Shown: piece by piece, positions 51,087 to 60,808 of the stretch
How the letters are laid out: every line of letters begins with the position of its first letter
Numbering within the stretch: the stretch's first letter is position 1
Source: Enhydrobacter sp.
GTDB taxonomy: Bacteria; Pseudomonadota; Alphaproteobacteria; Reyranellales; Reyranellaceae
Length of the DNA: 64,000 nt
NCBI GenBank assembly: GCA_025808875.1
Contig: CP075528.1
Span: 124,001 to 188,000 of the forward strand
Direction: 5' to 3'
Made by a program: the position numbers and the translations under genes
Notes under the pieces: generated by a model
What the model was told of the DNA's origin: nothing
What the model saw: only the letters and a program-made list of their open reading frames with translations
Databases searched by the model: none

Positions 51087-53567
51087 ATGTCATCATCCAA
51101 GCCGCTCGTGCTGATTACAGGGGCGTCTGGCAACGTCGGCCGGTCGATCGCCGCGGCGCTGAAGGCCGACTATCGCGTCGTCGGGCTCGACCGCGAGGGC
51201 GCCGACCTCGGGTTTCCGGTCGTCGCCACCGATCTGACCTCGGACGAGCGGGTCGCGGCGGCACTGAACGGGATCCGGGAACGCCACGGTGACCGGATTG
51301 CCAGCGTCATCCATCTCGCGGCTTATTTCGACTTCACCGGCGAGGACAATCCGCTCTATCGCGAGGTCAATGTCGAGGGAACGCGGCGCCTGCTGCGGGC
51401 CCTGCAATCGTTCCCGGTCGAGCAGTTCGTCTATTCCGGCACCATGCTGGTCCACGAGGCATGCCGGCCCGGCGAACGGATCGACGAGAGCCGGCCGGTC
51501 GCCCCGACATGGGCCTATCCGCAATCCAAGGCCGACGCCGAGGAGGCGATTCGGGCCGAGCACGGCCGTATCCCCTATGTCCTGCTTCACCTCGCCGGCC
51601 TGTACGACGATCGCACTACCGTGCCGACGCTCGCCGAACAGATCGCGCGCATCTATGAAGGCTCGCTGCAGGGCCATCTCTATGCCGGCAGCACGGCCGC
51701 CGGCCAGAGCATGCTGCATCGCGAGGACATGATCGACGCGTTTCGCCGCGTCGTCGATCGGCGCGCCGAACTGCCCCGGGACGCCACGCTTCTCGTCGGC
51801 GAACCCGATGCGATGAGCTACGCCGAGATTCAGGACCTGGTCGGGAGCATGCTGCATGGCGATCCCGACTGGACGACGATCGAGGTGCCGAAGCCCGTTG
51901 CGAAGGCAGGAGCATGGGCACAGCACGCGATCGAGCCGCTCGTGCCGGACGCGCTCGATCAGGGTGAGAAGCCGTTCATCCGGCCCTTCATGATCGACAT
52001 GGCCGACGACCACTACGCGCTCGACGTGTCGCGGGCGCGGGACCTCCTGGGATGGCGGCCGCGGCATCGGCTGGCCGACGAACTGCCGAAGCTCGTCGAG
52101 TCCCTCAGGAGCGATCCGCTCGGCTGGTACGAGGCCAACAAGGTGACGCCGCCGCCGTGGATCGCCGCCGCCGACAAGGCCGGCCACGATCCGGAGGAGC
52201 TGAGGCAGCGGGACGCCGACGCGCGCGCACGCGCGCACGGGCGCTACCGATGGGCGGGCTTCGCCAACATCTTCCTCGGGGCATGGCTCGCGACCTCGCC
52301 GCCGCTGATCGGCGTCGCGCCGCCGCTCCTCGCCTGGAGCGATGTCGCCTGCGGCTGCATCGTCATGGTGCTGGGCGCTCTCGCCTTGACCCGCCGCAAT
52401 GTCGCGGTGCGGTGGGCGGCGGCCGGCGTGGGGACGTGGGTGATGTGCGCGCCATTCGTCTTCTGGACGCCGGAGGCGGCCGCCTATCTGAATGGAACGC
52501 TGGTCGGCGGGCTGATCTTCGCCTTCGCCGTCTGCACGCCGCCCGAGCCGGGGCCGTCGCCGCTCGCCTCGGCGAGCGGGCCGTCGATACCCTCGGGGTG
52601 GAGCTACAATCCGTCGGCCTGGACCCAGCGCATCCCGATCATCGCGCTCGCGGTGATCGGCCTGATCGTGTCGCGCTACCTGGCGGCCTATCAACTCGGC
52701 CATACCGACGCGGTGTGGGAGCCGTTCTTTGCCGGTGGACCCGATCCCCGGAACGGCACCGAGGAGATCATCACGTCCTCGGTGTCGCAGGCCTGGCCCG
52801 TGCCCGATGCGGCCGTCGGCGGGCTCGTCTACGCGCTCGAGATCCTGGCCGGCGTCGGCGGCTCGACGCGGCGCTGGCGAACCATGCCCTGGCTCGTTCT
52901 GCTGTTCGGCCTCCTGATCGTGCCGCTCGGCGTCGTCTCGATCACCTTCATCGTCATCCAGCCGATCGTCATCGGCACCTGGTGCACGCTCTGCCTGATC
53001 GCCGCCGCGGCGATGCTTGTGCAGATCCCGTATTCGCTCGACGAGCTCGTCGCCTCGGTGGCGTTCCTGCGCCGGCGGCGTGCCGCCGGCCGGCCCGTCC
53101 TGCGCGTCCTGCTGTTCGGCGACACCGATGCGGAAGATCGCCGGAACGCGGGAGAAGCCGAGGCTGCGAAGGACGAGTTCGACCGCCCCGCGCTCGTCGT
53201 GGCACGGGAAATGGTGGGCGGCGGTGTATCGCTGCCGTGGTCGCTGGCCGTCTCGGCCGCGATCGGAGTCTGGCTGATGTTGACGCGGCTCACGCTCGAT
53301 GCGGAGGGCGCGATGGCCGACGGCGATCACTTGATCGGCGCGCTCGTGCTGACGACGACGGCGATCGCTTGCGCCGAAGTCGCGCGCGTTGCACGCTTCC
53401 TCAACGTCGTGTGGGGCGTGGCGCTGATCGTGCTGAGCTTCGTCCTCGATGCGACGGCCGTGCAACAGGGCGCCGCGATCGCTTGCGGCGTGGCGCTCGT
53501 CGCCTTGAGCATGCCGCGCGGCGACATCCGGCATGTTTATGGCGAATGGACCAGGCAGATCGTGTGA
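51087..53567 (+). CDS. SDR-SPW-VKOR fusion membrane protein
   Basis: An 826-residue fusion. Residues 1-340 are an NAD-dependent epimerase/dehydratase (T-G-A-S-G-N-V-G, catalytic Y144-x3-K148). Residues about 388-470 hold two SPW-type membrane repeats (F-L-G-A-W-L-A-T-S-P-P and M-C-A-P-F-V-F-W). Residues about 515-650 form a vitamin-K-epoxide-reductase-like four-helix domain with W-C-T-L-C (C633, C636), and further helices run to the end. The loop cysteines that normally feed electrons to C-x-x-C are not seen. It is separated from the GH15 gene by 16 bases. The role is unknown; disulfide or quinone chemistry is a guess. Confidence 0.8.
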   Translation: MSSSKPLVLITGASGNVGRSIAAALKADYRVVGLDREGADLGFPVVATDLTSDERVAAALNGIRERHGDRIASVIHLAAYFDFTGEDNPLYREVNVEGTRRLLRALQSFPVEQFVYSGTMLVHEACRPGERIDESRPVAPTWAYPQSKADAEEAIRAEHGRIPYVLLHLAGLYDDRTTVPTLAEQIARIYEGSLQGHLYAGSTAAGQSMLHREDMIDAFRRVVDRRAELPRDATLLVGEPDAMSYAEIQDLVGSMLHGDPDWTTIEVPKPVAKAGAWAQHAIEPLVPDALDQGEKPFIRPFMIDMADDHYALDVSRARDLLGWRPRHRLADELPKLVESLRSDPLGWYEANKVTPPPWIAAADKAGHDPEELRQRDADARARAHGRYRWAGFANIFLGAWLATSPPLIGVAPPLLAWSDVACGCIVMVLGALALTRRNVAVRWAAAGVGTWVMCAPFVFWTPEAAAYLNGTLVGGLIFAFAVCTPPEPGPSPLASASGPSIPSGWSYNPSAWTQRIPIIALAVIGLIVSRYLAAYQLGHTDAVWEPFFAGGPDPRNGTEEIITSSVSQAWPVPDAAVGGLVYALEILAGVGGSTRRWRTMPWLVLLFGLLIVPLGVVSITFIVIQPIVIGTWCTLCLIAAAAMLVQIPYSLDELVASVAFLRRRRAAGRPVLRVLLFGDTDAEDRRNAGEAEAAKDEFDRPALVVAREMVGGGVSLPWSLAVSAAIGVWLMLTRLTLDAEGAMADGDHLIGALVLTTTAIACAEVARVARFLNVVWGVALIVLSFVLDATAVQQGAAIACGVALVALSMPRGDIRHVYGEWTRQIV

Positions 53568-53583
53568 CGATGAAGGAAGGCCG

Positions 53584-55443
53584 ATGAGCGCGCCGATCGA
53601 GGATTACGGCCTGATCGGGGATTGCCAGACGGCCGCGTTGGTCGGCAGGGACGGCTCGATCGACTGGCTGTGCTGGCCGCGGTTCGACTCGGACGCGTGC
53701 TTCGCGGCCTTGCTCGGATCGGCCGACCACGGACGCTGGCTGATCGGGCCGGCGACGGCGCCTCGGCAGGTGTCGCGCCGCTATCGGCCGGGCACGCTGG
53801 TCCTCGAGACCACGTTCGTGACCGAGTCGGGAACCGCGACGCTGATCGACTTCATGCTGCCGCACGACGGGACTTCCGACCTGATGCGCCTGGTGCGCTG
53901 CGATGCCGGAACGGTCGAGATGCGCCTGGAACTCGTGCTGCGCTTCGGCTACGGGCACACCGTGCCGTGGGTCACCCGCCTTCGCGACGGCGGGGTGCGT
54001 GCCATCGCCGGTCCGGACAAGGTCCTGCTGCGCTGTCCTGTCGAGCTGCGCGGCGAGGATTTCCGCACGGTGGCGACCTTCAGCGTCCGCGAAGGCGAGA
54101 CGATTCCCTTCGAATTGAGCCATTGCCTGTCGCATCTCGACGATCCGCCGCCGTCGGACGCGATCGGCGCGGTCGACGATTGCACCGGCTTCTGGCGCGA
54201 CTGGATCGCCAATGTCGACACAAGCGGGCCCTATGGCGACGCGATATGCCGCTCACTCATCACGCTCAAGGCGCTGACCTATGCGCCGAGCGGAGGCATC
54301 GTCGCCGCGCCGACGACGTCGCTGCCCGAGCACCCCGGCGGGGAGCGCAACTGGGACTATCGCTTCTGCTGGATCCGCGACGCCACCATGACACTGCTCG
54401 CCCTCATGGATGCCGGTGTCTACGACGAAGCCGCCGCATGGCGCGACTGGCTGCAGCGCGCGGTCGCCGGGGCGCCGGCGGACATGCAGATCATGTACGG
54501 GCTGCTGGGCGAACGACGCCTGGACGAATGGCAGGTCGATTGGCTTCCGGGCTATCTCGGGTCGAGGCCGGTCCGTATCGGCAACGCGGCCTATCATCAG
54601 TTTCAGCTCGACGTCTACGGCGAGCTGATGGATGCCTTCGAGCAGGCGCGCGAGGGCGGCCTGGCGACGACGGAAGCCGGCTGGGCATTGCAGCTCGAGC
54701 TCGTCAGGCACGTCGGCCGATGCTGGAGGGAGCCCGACTACGGCATCTGGGAGACGCGGGGACCGACACGGCATTTCACCTATTCCAAGGTGATGGCATG
54801 GGTGACCTTCGATCGCGCCATCAAGGCGGTGGAGCGTTCGGGCCTGGAAGGGCCGGTCGACGAATGGCGTGCCGAGCGGGCCGCGATCCATGCCGACGTC
54901 TGTGAGTACGGTTACGACAGGGAGGGCAATACCTTCCGCGCGGCCTACGGGGAAGGCGTCCTGGACGCGAGCCTCCTCCTCCTGCCGCAGGTCGGCTTCG
55001 TCGAACCCCGCGACCCGCGCTTCCTCGGCACGATCGAGGCAATCGAGAGGACGCTCCTGGTGGACGGCTTCGTGCGCCGCTACGACACCAAGCTGGTACC
55101 CGACGGCCTCCAGCCGGGCGAAGGCGTGTTCCTGGCCTGCAGCTGCTGGCTGGCCGACGCCTATGCCGCGGTCGGGCGGCGCGACGAGGCACTGGCCTTG
55201 TTCGATCGCGTGCTGGCGACCCGCAACGACCTCGGATTGCTCGCCGAGGAATACGACACCGAGAACCGCCGTCTGCTCGGGAACTTTCCCCAGGCGCTAT
55301 CGCACATCAGCGTGATCAACACGGCCTTCAACCTGACGCGTGCCGTCCATCCGTCCGACCAGCGCGCCAAGGTCGACCATTCCGAGAAACGACCGCCACA
55401 CGCGCCCCGGCAACCTCGCAGGCCCGGCAAACCTCACGGCTAA
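53584..55443 (+). CDS. Glycoside hydrolase family 15 protein (glucoamylase/trehalase-like)
   Basis: A 619-residue GH15 enzyme, soluble and without a visible signal peptide. Motifs include the N-terminal I-E-D-Y-G-L-I-G-D-C, the central N-W-D-Y-R-F-C-W-I-R-D-A, catalytic-region Glu in G-I-W-E, and the C-terminal E-E-Y-D-T base region with H-I-S-V-I-N. It probably cleaves glucosyl units from trehalose or maltodextrins inside the cell. The ATG at 53584 follows a GAAGGAAGG site. It is adjacent to the SDR-SPW-VKOR gene, and its stop overlaps the stop of a convergent hydrolase. Confidence 0.92.
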   Translation: MSAPIEDYGLIGDCQTAALVGRDGSIDWLCWPRFDSDACFAALLGSADHGRWLIGPATAPRQVSRRYRPGTLVLETTFVTESGTATLIDFMLPHDGTSDLMRLVRCDAGTVEMRLELVLRFGYGHTVPWVTRLRDGGVRAIAGPDKVLLRCPVELRGEDFRTVATFSVREGETIPFELSHCLSHLDDPPPSDAIGAVDDCTGFWRDWIANVDTSGPYGDAICRSLITLKALTYAPSGGIVAAPTTSLPEHPGGERNWDYRFCWIRDATMTLLALMDAGVYDEAAAWRDWLQRAVAGAPADMQIMYGLLGERRLDEWQVDWLPGYLGSRPVRIGNAAYHQFQLDVYGELMDAFEQAREGGLATTEAGWALQLELVRHVGRCWREPDYGIWETRGPTRHFTYSKVMAWVTFDRAIKAVERSGLEGPVDEWRAERAAIHADVCEYGYDREGNTFRAAYGEGVLDASLLLLPQVGFVEPRDPRFLGTIEAIERTLLVDGFVRRYDTKLVPDGLQPGEGVFLACSCWLADAYAAVGRRDEALALFDRVLATRNDLGLLAEEYDTENRRLLGNFPQALSHISVINTAFNLTRAVHPSDQRAKVDHSEKRPPHAPRQPRRPGKPHG

Positions 55444-56375
55444 ATCAGGTTTGCCCGAAGCCAGGATGAAATCCCGTCGGCCACGACGGGGGCAAGCCGT
55501 GGGTCACCCTCGCGCGAGGAAGCCCGATGCAGGGCGTGGCACACGGAAGGGGCGATGAGGATGTCGGAGTCGGGTCGGCCGCCGGTCAAGACGTCGACCA
55601 TCGGCTGGATATCGTCCATCGGCACCACCTGGCGATCGGCGGCACCCTGGACCAGCAGACATTTCGCGTCGACGGCCGTGAGGGCCTCGACCGGGTCGAA
55701 TGCCATCGCGTGCTGCAGATAGGGCCCTATGTAGGGAGGGAACAGCCTGGTCATCGCGGTCGCGGACGGTGGGCGGCCGGTGGCGCCGATCTCGGCCAGG
55801 CCATGCTCGACCTCCGCGAGGAGCGAGGGGTGTCGCCGCGCCACCTGCCGGCGAATGATGTGCCCGAGCGGTCGCCCCGGCGTTGCGGCCAGCACGATGC
55901 CGCGGGGAGCATCCCTCGTGCGTGGCGCGGCGGCCAGAGCGAGAAGACCGCCCTCGCTGTGGCCCAGCAAGCCCGTGCAATGGACGTCGACCGTCGGCTG
56001 ATCCGACAATGCGCCATGCGCGGCCACCACATCGTGGATGGCATTGTCCCAGCGAAAGAACCGCGCCTTTGCCTCCACGTCGCGCGGTGCGACGGTCGAG
56101 GCGCCCACGCCGCGCTTGTCGAAGCGCAGGCTGGCGATCTGCGCCTCCGCCAGACGCTCGGCGATCAGCTTCAACGTGTCCAGCCGCCGGGCCGAAAGCG
56201 GATTGTTGCCGTTGCGGTCCGTCGGCCCGCTGCCGGCCACGAGCAGGACACCGGGAAACGTCCGACCCTCGGCCGAGGGAAGACGCAGGCTGCCGGCAAG
56301 TTCCGTTCCGTCGCCGCCGGCGAAATGCAGTGTTCTATCGTTCACGATCGACGTCGAATTTCGTGAGTTGTTCAA
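55440..56375 (-). CDS. Alpha/beta hydrolase (serine-hydrolase/lipase-like)
   Basis: A 311-residue hydrolase with H-x-x-x-x-G strand pattern, nucleophile elbow G-H-S-E-G-G (Ser140), acid/basic residues later, and catalytic His in V-C-H-A-L-H. The start is TTG 56375, with weak support; GTG 56345 (V-N-D-R) is an equally good candidate and gives a more typical N terminus. It converges on the GH15 gene and is divergent from the TPP-enzyme gene. Function unassigned. Confidence 0.8.
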   Translation of the reverse strand: MNNSRNSTSIVNDRTLHFAGGDGTELAGSLRLPSAEGRTFPGVLLVAGSGPTDRNGNNPLSARRLDTLKLIAERLAEAQIASLRFDKRGVGASTVAPRDVEAKARFFRWDNAIHDVVAAHGALSDQPTVDVHCTGLLGHSEGGLLALAAAPRTRDAPRGIVLAATPGRPLGHIIRRQVARRHPSLLAEVEHGLAEIGATGRPPSATAMTRLFPPYIGPYLQHAMAFDPVEALTAVDAKCLLVQGAADRQVVPMDDIQPMVDVLTGGRPDSDILIAPSVCHALHRASSREGDPRLAPVVADGISSWLRANLI

Positions 56376-56526
56376 TCGGCGAAGATCAACGACCGGCTCG
56401 GGCGCGCGTTGCGCCCACCGTTGGCATGCAACGAATCGGCGAAGCGGCTCGTTCGTCCCTGGATCTCCGGTGCGGCATCATCGACATGCCGCCGCGCTTG
56501 CCCTCGCTTCATCGAAGGAGCCGCCC

Positions 56527-58284
56527 ATGGCCGAGCCGACCGCCTCCGACATCCTCGTCGACACCCTCGTCGCCTGGAAGGTCGACACCGTCTTCGGCAT
56601 GCCCGGCGACGGCATCAACGGCATCATGGAGGCGCTCCGCGTGCGCCGCGACGACATCAGGTTCATCCAGGTCCGGCATGAGGAATCGGCGGCATTGGCG
56701 GCCTGTGCCTATGCCAAGTGGACGGGGCGTCTGGGCGTATGCGTCGCCACGTCGGGGCCGGGCGGCATTCATCTCCTCAATGGCCTGTACGACGCCAAGC
56801 TCGACGGCCAGCCCGTGCTCGCCATCACCGGGCTGCAGTTCCACGACCTCGTGCACACCCTGACCCAGCAGGATGTCGAGCTCGACAAGCTTTTCATGGA
56901 CGTGTCGGTCTACAACGCGCGGGTCATGGGGCCGGGCCACGTCGAGAACACCGTCGAGCTGGCCTGCCGAACCGCGCTCGCCTATCGCGGCGTCGCCCAT
57001 GTCACGATACCGGTCGACGTCCAGTCGATGCCCATCGACACCATGCCCCGGTCCGAGCGCAACGTTCCGTATCATGTTTCCGACGTGCTGCCCCGCTCCT
57101 GGCAGTTGCCGTCCGAGAGCGCGCTCGACGAGGCGGCCGAAATCATGAACAACGGACGCAAGACGGTCATCCTGGCGGGCCAGGGGGCGATCGGCGCCGG
57201 CGACCTCGTGGTGCGCGCCGCCGAGCGGTTGGCCGCACCCATCGTCAAGCCGCTGCTCGGCAAGGGCGCAGTGCCCGACGACAGTCCCTACTCGACCGGC
57301 GGCATTGGATTGCTCGGCACCAGACCCTCGCAGGAAGCGCTCGCCGAGTGCGACACGCTGCTCATCGTCGGCAGCTCCTTCCCGTACATCGAGTACTACC
57401 CGAAGCCGGGCCAGGCGGCGGCCGTCCAGATCGAGCTCGATCCGCAACGGATCGGGCTGCGCTATCCGGTGAAATCGGGCCTGGTCGGAGACGCCGGCAA
57501 GGTTCTCGAAGCGCTGCTGCCGCGATTGAAGGCGCGCGAAGACCGTGGCTTCCTCGACCGGGCGCGCCTGGGCATGGAGCAATGGCGGCAGCTGATGGAC
57601 GAGCGCGGCATGCGGCGCGACAAGCCGATGAAGCCCCAGGTGGTTGCCCACGAGCTCGACAAGCTGCTGGCTCCCGATGCGATCGTCGCCACCGATTCGG
57701 GCACGATCACGACCTGGGCGGCGCGCCACCTGACGATCCGCGAAGGCATGAAGTTCTCCTGCTCCGGCAACCTCGCAACCATGGCCTGCGCGCTGCCCTA
57801 TGCCATCGCCGCGGCCATCGCCTACCCGAGGCGGCAGGTCGTCTGCTTCGTCGGAGACGGCGGCCTTTCCATGCTGCTCGGCGAACTGGCGACCTGCGTG
57901 AAGTACGGCCTCGACGTGAAGATCGTGGTGATCAAGAACGATACGCTCGGGCAGATCAAATGGGAGCAACTCGTGTTCCTCGGCAACCCCGAGTATGGTT
58001 GCGAGCTCCAGCCGATCGACTTCGCCACCGTGGCGCGTGGTTTCGGCATCGCGAGCTACACCATCGAGGAACCGGGCGACTGCGCCGCGATCCTGGCCGA
58101 AGCGATGTCGCGACCGGGCCCCGTCCTCGTCGAGGCGGTCGTCGATCCGCACGAGCCGCCCATGCCGCCGATCGCCACGCTCGAGCAGGCGACCAAGCTC
58201 GCCCAATCGCTCGTCAAGGGCACTCCGGCCGCCGGCAGGATCGCGCTCACCGTCGCCAAGGACACGGTGCGGGAGCTGATCTGA
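56527..58284 (+). CDS. Thiamine-pyrophosphate-dependent enzyme, pyruvate oxidase/acetolactate synthase-like
   Basis: A 585-residue TPP enzyme. It has the catalytic Glu in V-R-H-E-E-S (52-53) and the TPP/Mg motif G-D-G-G followed after about 28 residues by K-N-D. The family usually has N-N; here the second residue is Asp. The length and overall order match PoxB-type pyruvate oxidases, which convert pyruvate to acetate and CO2 and reduce quinones. The ATG at 56527 follows a GAAGGAG site. It is beside the cytochrome oxidase operon, so it could feed the same electron chain. Confidence 0.87.
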   Translation: MAEPTASDILVDTLVAWKVDTVFGMPGDGINGIMEALRVRRDDIRFIQVRHEESAALAACAYAKWTGRLGVCVATSGPGGIHLLNGLYDAKLDGQPVLAITGLQFHDLVHTLTQQDVELDKLFMDVSVYNARVMGPGHVENTVELACRTALAYRGVAHVTIPVDVQSMPIDTMPRSERNVPYHVSDVLPRSWQLPSESALDEAAEIMNNGRKTVILAGQGAIGAGDLVVRAAERLAAPIVKPLLGKGAVPDDSPYSTGGIGLLGTRPSQEALAECDTLLIVGSSFPYIEYYPKPGQAAAVQIELDPQRIGLRYPVKSGLVGDAGKVLEALLPRLKAREDRGFLDRARLGMEQWRQLMDERGMRRDKPMKPQVVAHELDKLLAPDAIVATDSGTITTWAARHLTIREGMKFSCSGNLATMACALPYAIAAAIAYPRRQVVCFVGDGGLSMLLGELATCVKYGLDVKIVVIKNDTLGQIKWEQLVFLGNPEYGCELQPIDFATVARGFGIASYTIEEPGDCAAILAEAMSRPGPVLVEAVVDPHEPPMPPIATLEQATKLAQSLVKGTPAAGRIALTVAKDTVRELI

Positions 58285-58300
58285 CGGCCGGATCGACCGC

Positions 58301-60808
58301 TCACCCGGCGATGAGATGCGGCAGAACGCATACGAAGACCAAGCCCAGGATGCCGCCCACGGTGCTGAAAATCTGCCAAATCCATGCCAGATCGACAGGG
58401 GCCCGGCGCAGGGTCGGGGCGTCTTTGCGTCGGCAGACGGACCAGGCCTGCAGGCCGAGGACGATGGCGACACCGGCATGGAAGGCCGTGTAGACGACGA
58501 CCACCAGGCTGCCGGCCGCGTAAGCGTGGGCTGCAGCATCCGGCAATTGCCCGATCAGTGCGATACCGCCGACGAGCGCCACTGCATTGGCAGCCACGAC
58601 GGCCAGGAGGAGTTTCCGACAACGATCGGAGCCGATCGCGGCGGGACGTGAGGCAAGGCGGGCCCCCCAGGCGGCCAATGCCCAGGCGGTGCCGGCCATG
58701 CCGGCCTCGATCCAGCCGTCTTGCAACAGGGCATCGGGCGGCCAGTTCGGCGCCACCAGCCAGAGAAAGAGCACTCCGAAGATCAGACAGGCGTAGAGCG
58801 TTCCGTCGGCGACCAGCGTCAGCAGCATCGCCATGCGCGCCGGCGGGTTGGCGACTTCCCGATGGGTCCGCAGATGCATGTCGTGCCCTGCGGGCAGCAG
58901 CCCGTATTCCCGAGGCGCCTCGACCTCCCTGGCCCAGAACAGGAAGGTGACTCCGAGGAATGCCGCTCCGGCCAACGCGACCTCGTACATCTTGAAGAGC
59001 GCCGCCACGAAGAACACCGCCGTGAAACACGCCGAGTACAGAGGCAGAAGCGTCGGTGCCGGAAGGACGATGATCTGCTCGGGCTTGCCCGTCGCCGTCT
59101 CGACGCCCAGGGTCTCGAGCCAGCGATTGCGCGTGAAGGCAAGGTAGCCGCATCCCGCCGCCAGTTGCGGGCCCAGCCTTTCGTTGCCCAGCAGCGGATC
59201 GCGATCGCCTACCGAGGGAAGAGACGCGAAGTTGTAGTTGGGCGCGGGCTTGGGCGTCGCCCATTCGAGGGTCGTTCCTCCCCACGGGTTCTTGCCGCTG
59301 CGCCGGGCGGTCCTGAACTGCAGGACGATGTCCAGCAGTACCGCCGCGAAGCCCATCGTCAGGATGAATGCCCCGATCGACGAGACGAGGTTGGGCCAAT
59401 CCCAGCCGAGATGGGCTTCGTACGTGAACACGCGGCGCGGCATGCCGAGCAGCCCGGTGAGATGCATGACGAGGAAAGCCAGGTTGAATCCCACGAGTAT
59501 CAGCCAGAAGCCGGTGATGCCGATCCCGGACTCCACCGATCGCCCGGTGAACAGCGGCAGCCAGTAGTATGCCGCGGCCAGCATGGGGAAGACGAAGCCG
59601 CCGACCAGGACGTAGTGCAGATGCGCCACGACGAAGTGCGTGTCGTGTGCCTGCTGATCGAACGGCACGGCTGCGACCATGACGCCGGTGAGGCCGCCGG
59701 GAACGAACACGAGGAAGAAACCCACGACGTACAGCATCGGCAACCGGAGTTGCGGTCGGCCCGCCATCAACGTGCCCAGCCAGGCGAATATCTGCACGGC
59801 CGTCGGCACCGCGACCAGCATGCTCGCGGCCGAGAAGAAGCCCAGCGCGAGATGCGGTATGCCGACCGTGAACATGTGGTGCACCCAGAGACCGAAGCTC
59901 AGGAACGCCAATGCGATCGCCGCGACGACGATCCAGGCGTAACCGAGTATCCGGCGGCCCGCCATTGCCGGCACGATCATCGACACCACGCCCGCGGCGG
60001 GCAGGAAGATGATGTAGACCTCCGGATGGCCGAACAGCCAGAAGAGGTGCTGCCAGAGCAGCGCATCGCCGCCGCGTTCCGGATCGAAGAAGGGCAGGCC
60101 GAGCGCCCGTTCCAGCTCGAGCAGGATCGAGCCGAGGATGAGCGGCGGAAAGCCCGCGAGCATCATGAAGGCCGTGATCAACAGAAACCATGCCAGCAGG
60201 GGAAGGCGATCGACCGACATGCCGGGCGCGCGCACCTTCAGGACCGACACGATGATCTCGATCGCGCCGCAGAGAGCGGATATCTCGACGAAGGTGATGC
60301 CGATCAGCCAGATGTCGGCATTGATGCCGGGCGTGAAGGGCTGCGAGCTGAGCGGCGTGTACATGAACCAGCCGCTGTCGGGGGCGACCCCCGCCAGCAT
60401 GCCGAAGATCAGGATCGATCCGCCGAACAGGTAGCACCAGTAGCCGTAGGCGGAGAGGCGGGGGAAGGCGAGATCGCGTGCTCCCAGCATCTTCGGCAGC
60501 AGGTACATCGCCAGGCCCTCGAACAGGGGAATGGCGAAGAGGAACATCATGATCGTGCCGTGCATCGTGAAGATCTGGTTGTAGATCTCCGGCCCGACGA
60601 AGGCGCTGCGCGGGCTGGCGAGCTGTGCCCGGATCAACATGGCGAGCAGGCCGCCGATCGCGAAGAAGGCGATGGAAGTGACGATGAAGCGCTTGCCGAC
60701 GACGTTGTGGTTGACCGCGGACAACCAGCCCAGCCGTCCACGGGTGCCCCACAGCGCGTCGAGCTCCTTGTGCAGGCGTATCGGCGAGCGCGGCGTCGAC
60801 GGGGTCAT
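58301..60808 (-). CDS. Cytochrome c oxidase, fused subunits I and III
   Basis: An 835-residue fusion of the heme-copper oxidase subunit I (about 1-540) with subunit III (about 600-835). Heme and copper ligands are intact: H83, H261-x-E-V-Y265 (cross-linked Tyr), H310-H311, H396 and H398. The D-channel Asp112 (A-R-D-L-A-F-P-R) and Glu263 are present. The residue aligning with the K-channel Lys of A-type oxidases (29 residues after H310) is Gln339. The ATG at 60808 lies four bases before the subunit II stop. It terminates oxygen respiration. The K-to-Q change is unusual and raises the question of altered proton uptake. Confidence 0.93.
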   Translation of the reverse strand: MTPSTPRSPIRLHKELDALWGTRGRLGWLSAVNHNVVGKRFIVTSIAFFAIGGLLAMLIRAQLASPRSAFVGPEIYNQIFTMHGTIMMFLFAIPLFEGLAMYLLPKMLGARDLAFPRLSAYGYWCYLFGGSILIFGMLAGVAPDSGWFMYTPLSSQPFTPGINADIWLIGITFVEISALCGAIEIIVSVLKVRAPGMSVDRLPLLAWFLLITAFMMLAGFPPLILGSILLELERALGLPFFDPERGGDALLWQHLFWLFGHPEVYIIFLPAAGVVSMIVPAMAGRRILGYAWIVVAAIALAFLSFGLWVHHMFTVGIPHLALGFFSAASMLVAVPTAVQIFAWLGTLMAGRPQLRLPMLYVVGFFLVFVPGGLTGVMVAAVPFDQQAHDTHFVVAHLHYVLVGGFVFPMLAAAYYWLPLFTGRSVESGIGITGFWLILVGFNLAFLVMHLTGLLGMPRRVFTYEAHLGWDWPNLVSSIGAFILTMGFAAVLLDIVLQFRTARRSGKNPWGGTTLEWATPKPAPNYNFASLPSVGDRDPLLGNERLGPQLAAGCGYLAFTRNRWLETLGVETATGKPEQIIVLPAPTLLPLYSACFTAVFFVAALFKMYEVALAGAAFLGVTFLFWAREVEAPREYGLLPAGHDMHLRTHREVANPPARMAMLLTLVADGTLYACLIFGVLFLWLVAPNWPPDALLQDGWIEAGMAGTAWALAAWGARLASRPAAIGSDRCRKLLLAVVAANAVALVGGIALIGQLPDAAAHAYAAGSLVVVVYTAFHAGVAIVLGLQAWSVCRRKDAPTLRRAPVDLAWIWQIFSTVGGILGLVFVCVLPHLIAG

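Noticed and set aside
56401..56433. Two small stem-loops (GGCGC/GCGCC and CGTTG/CAACG) before the TPP-enzyme gene.
   Set aside because: Five-base stems are expected by chance in sequence of this composition.
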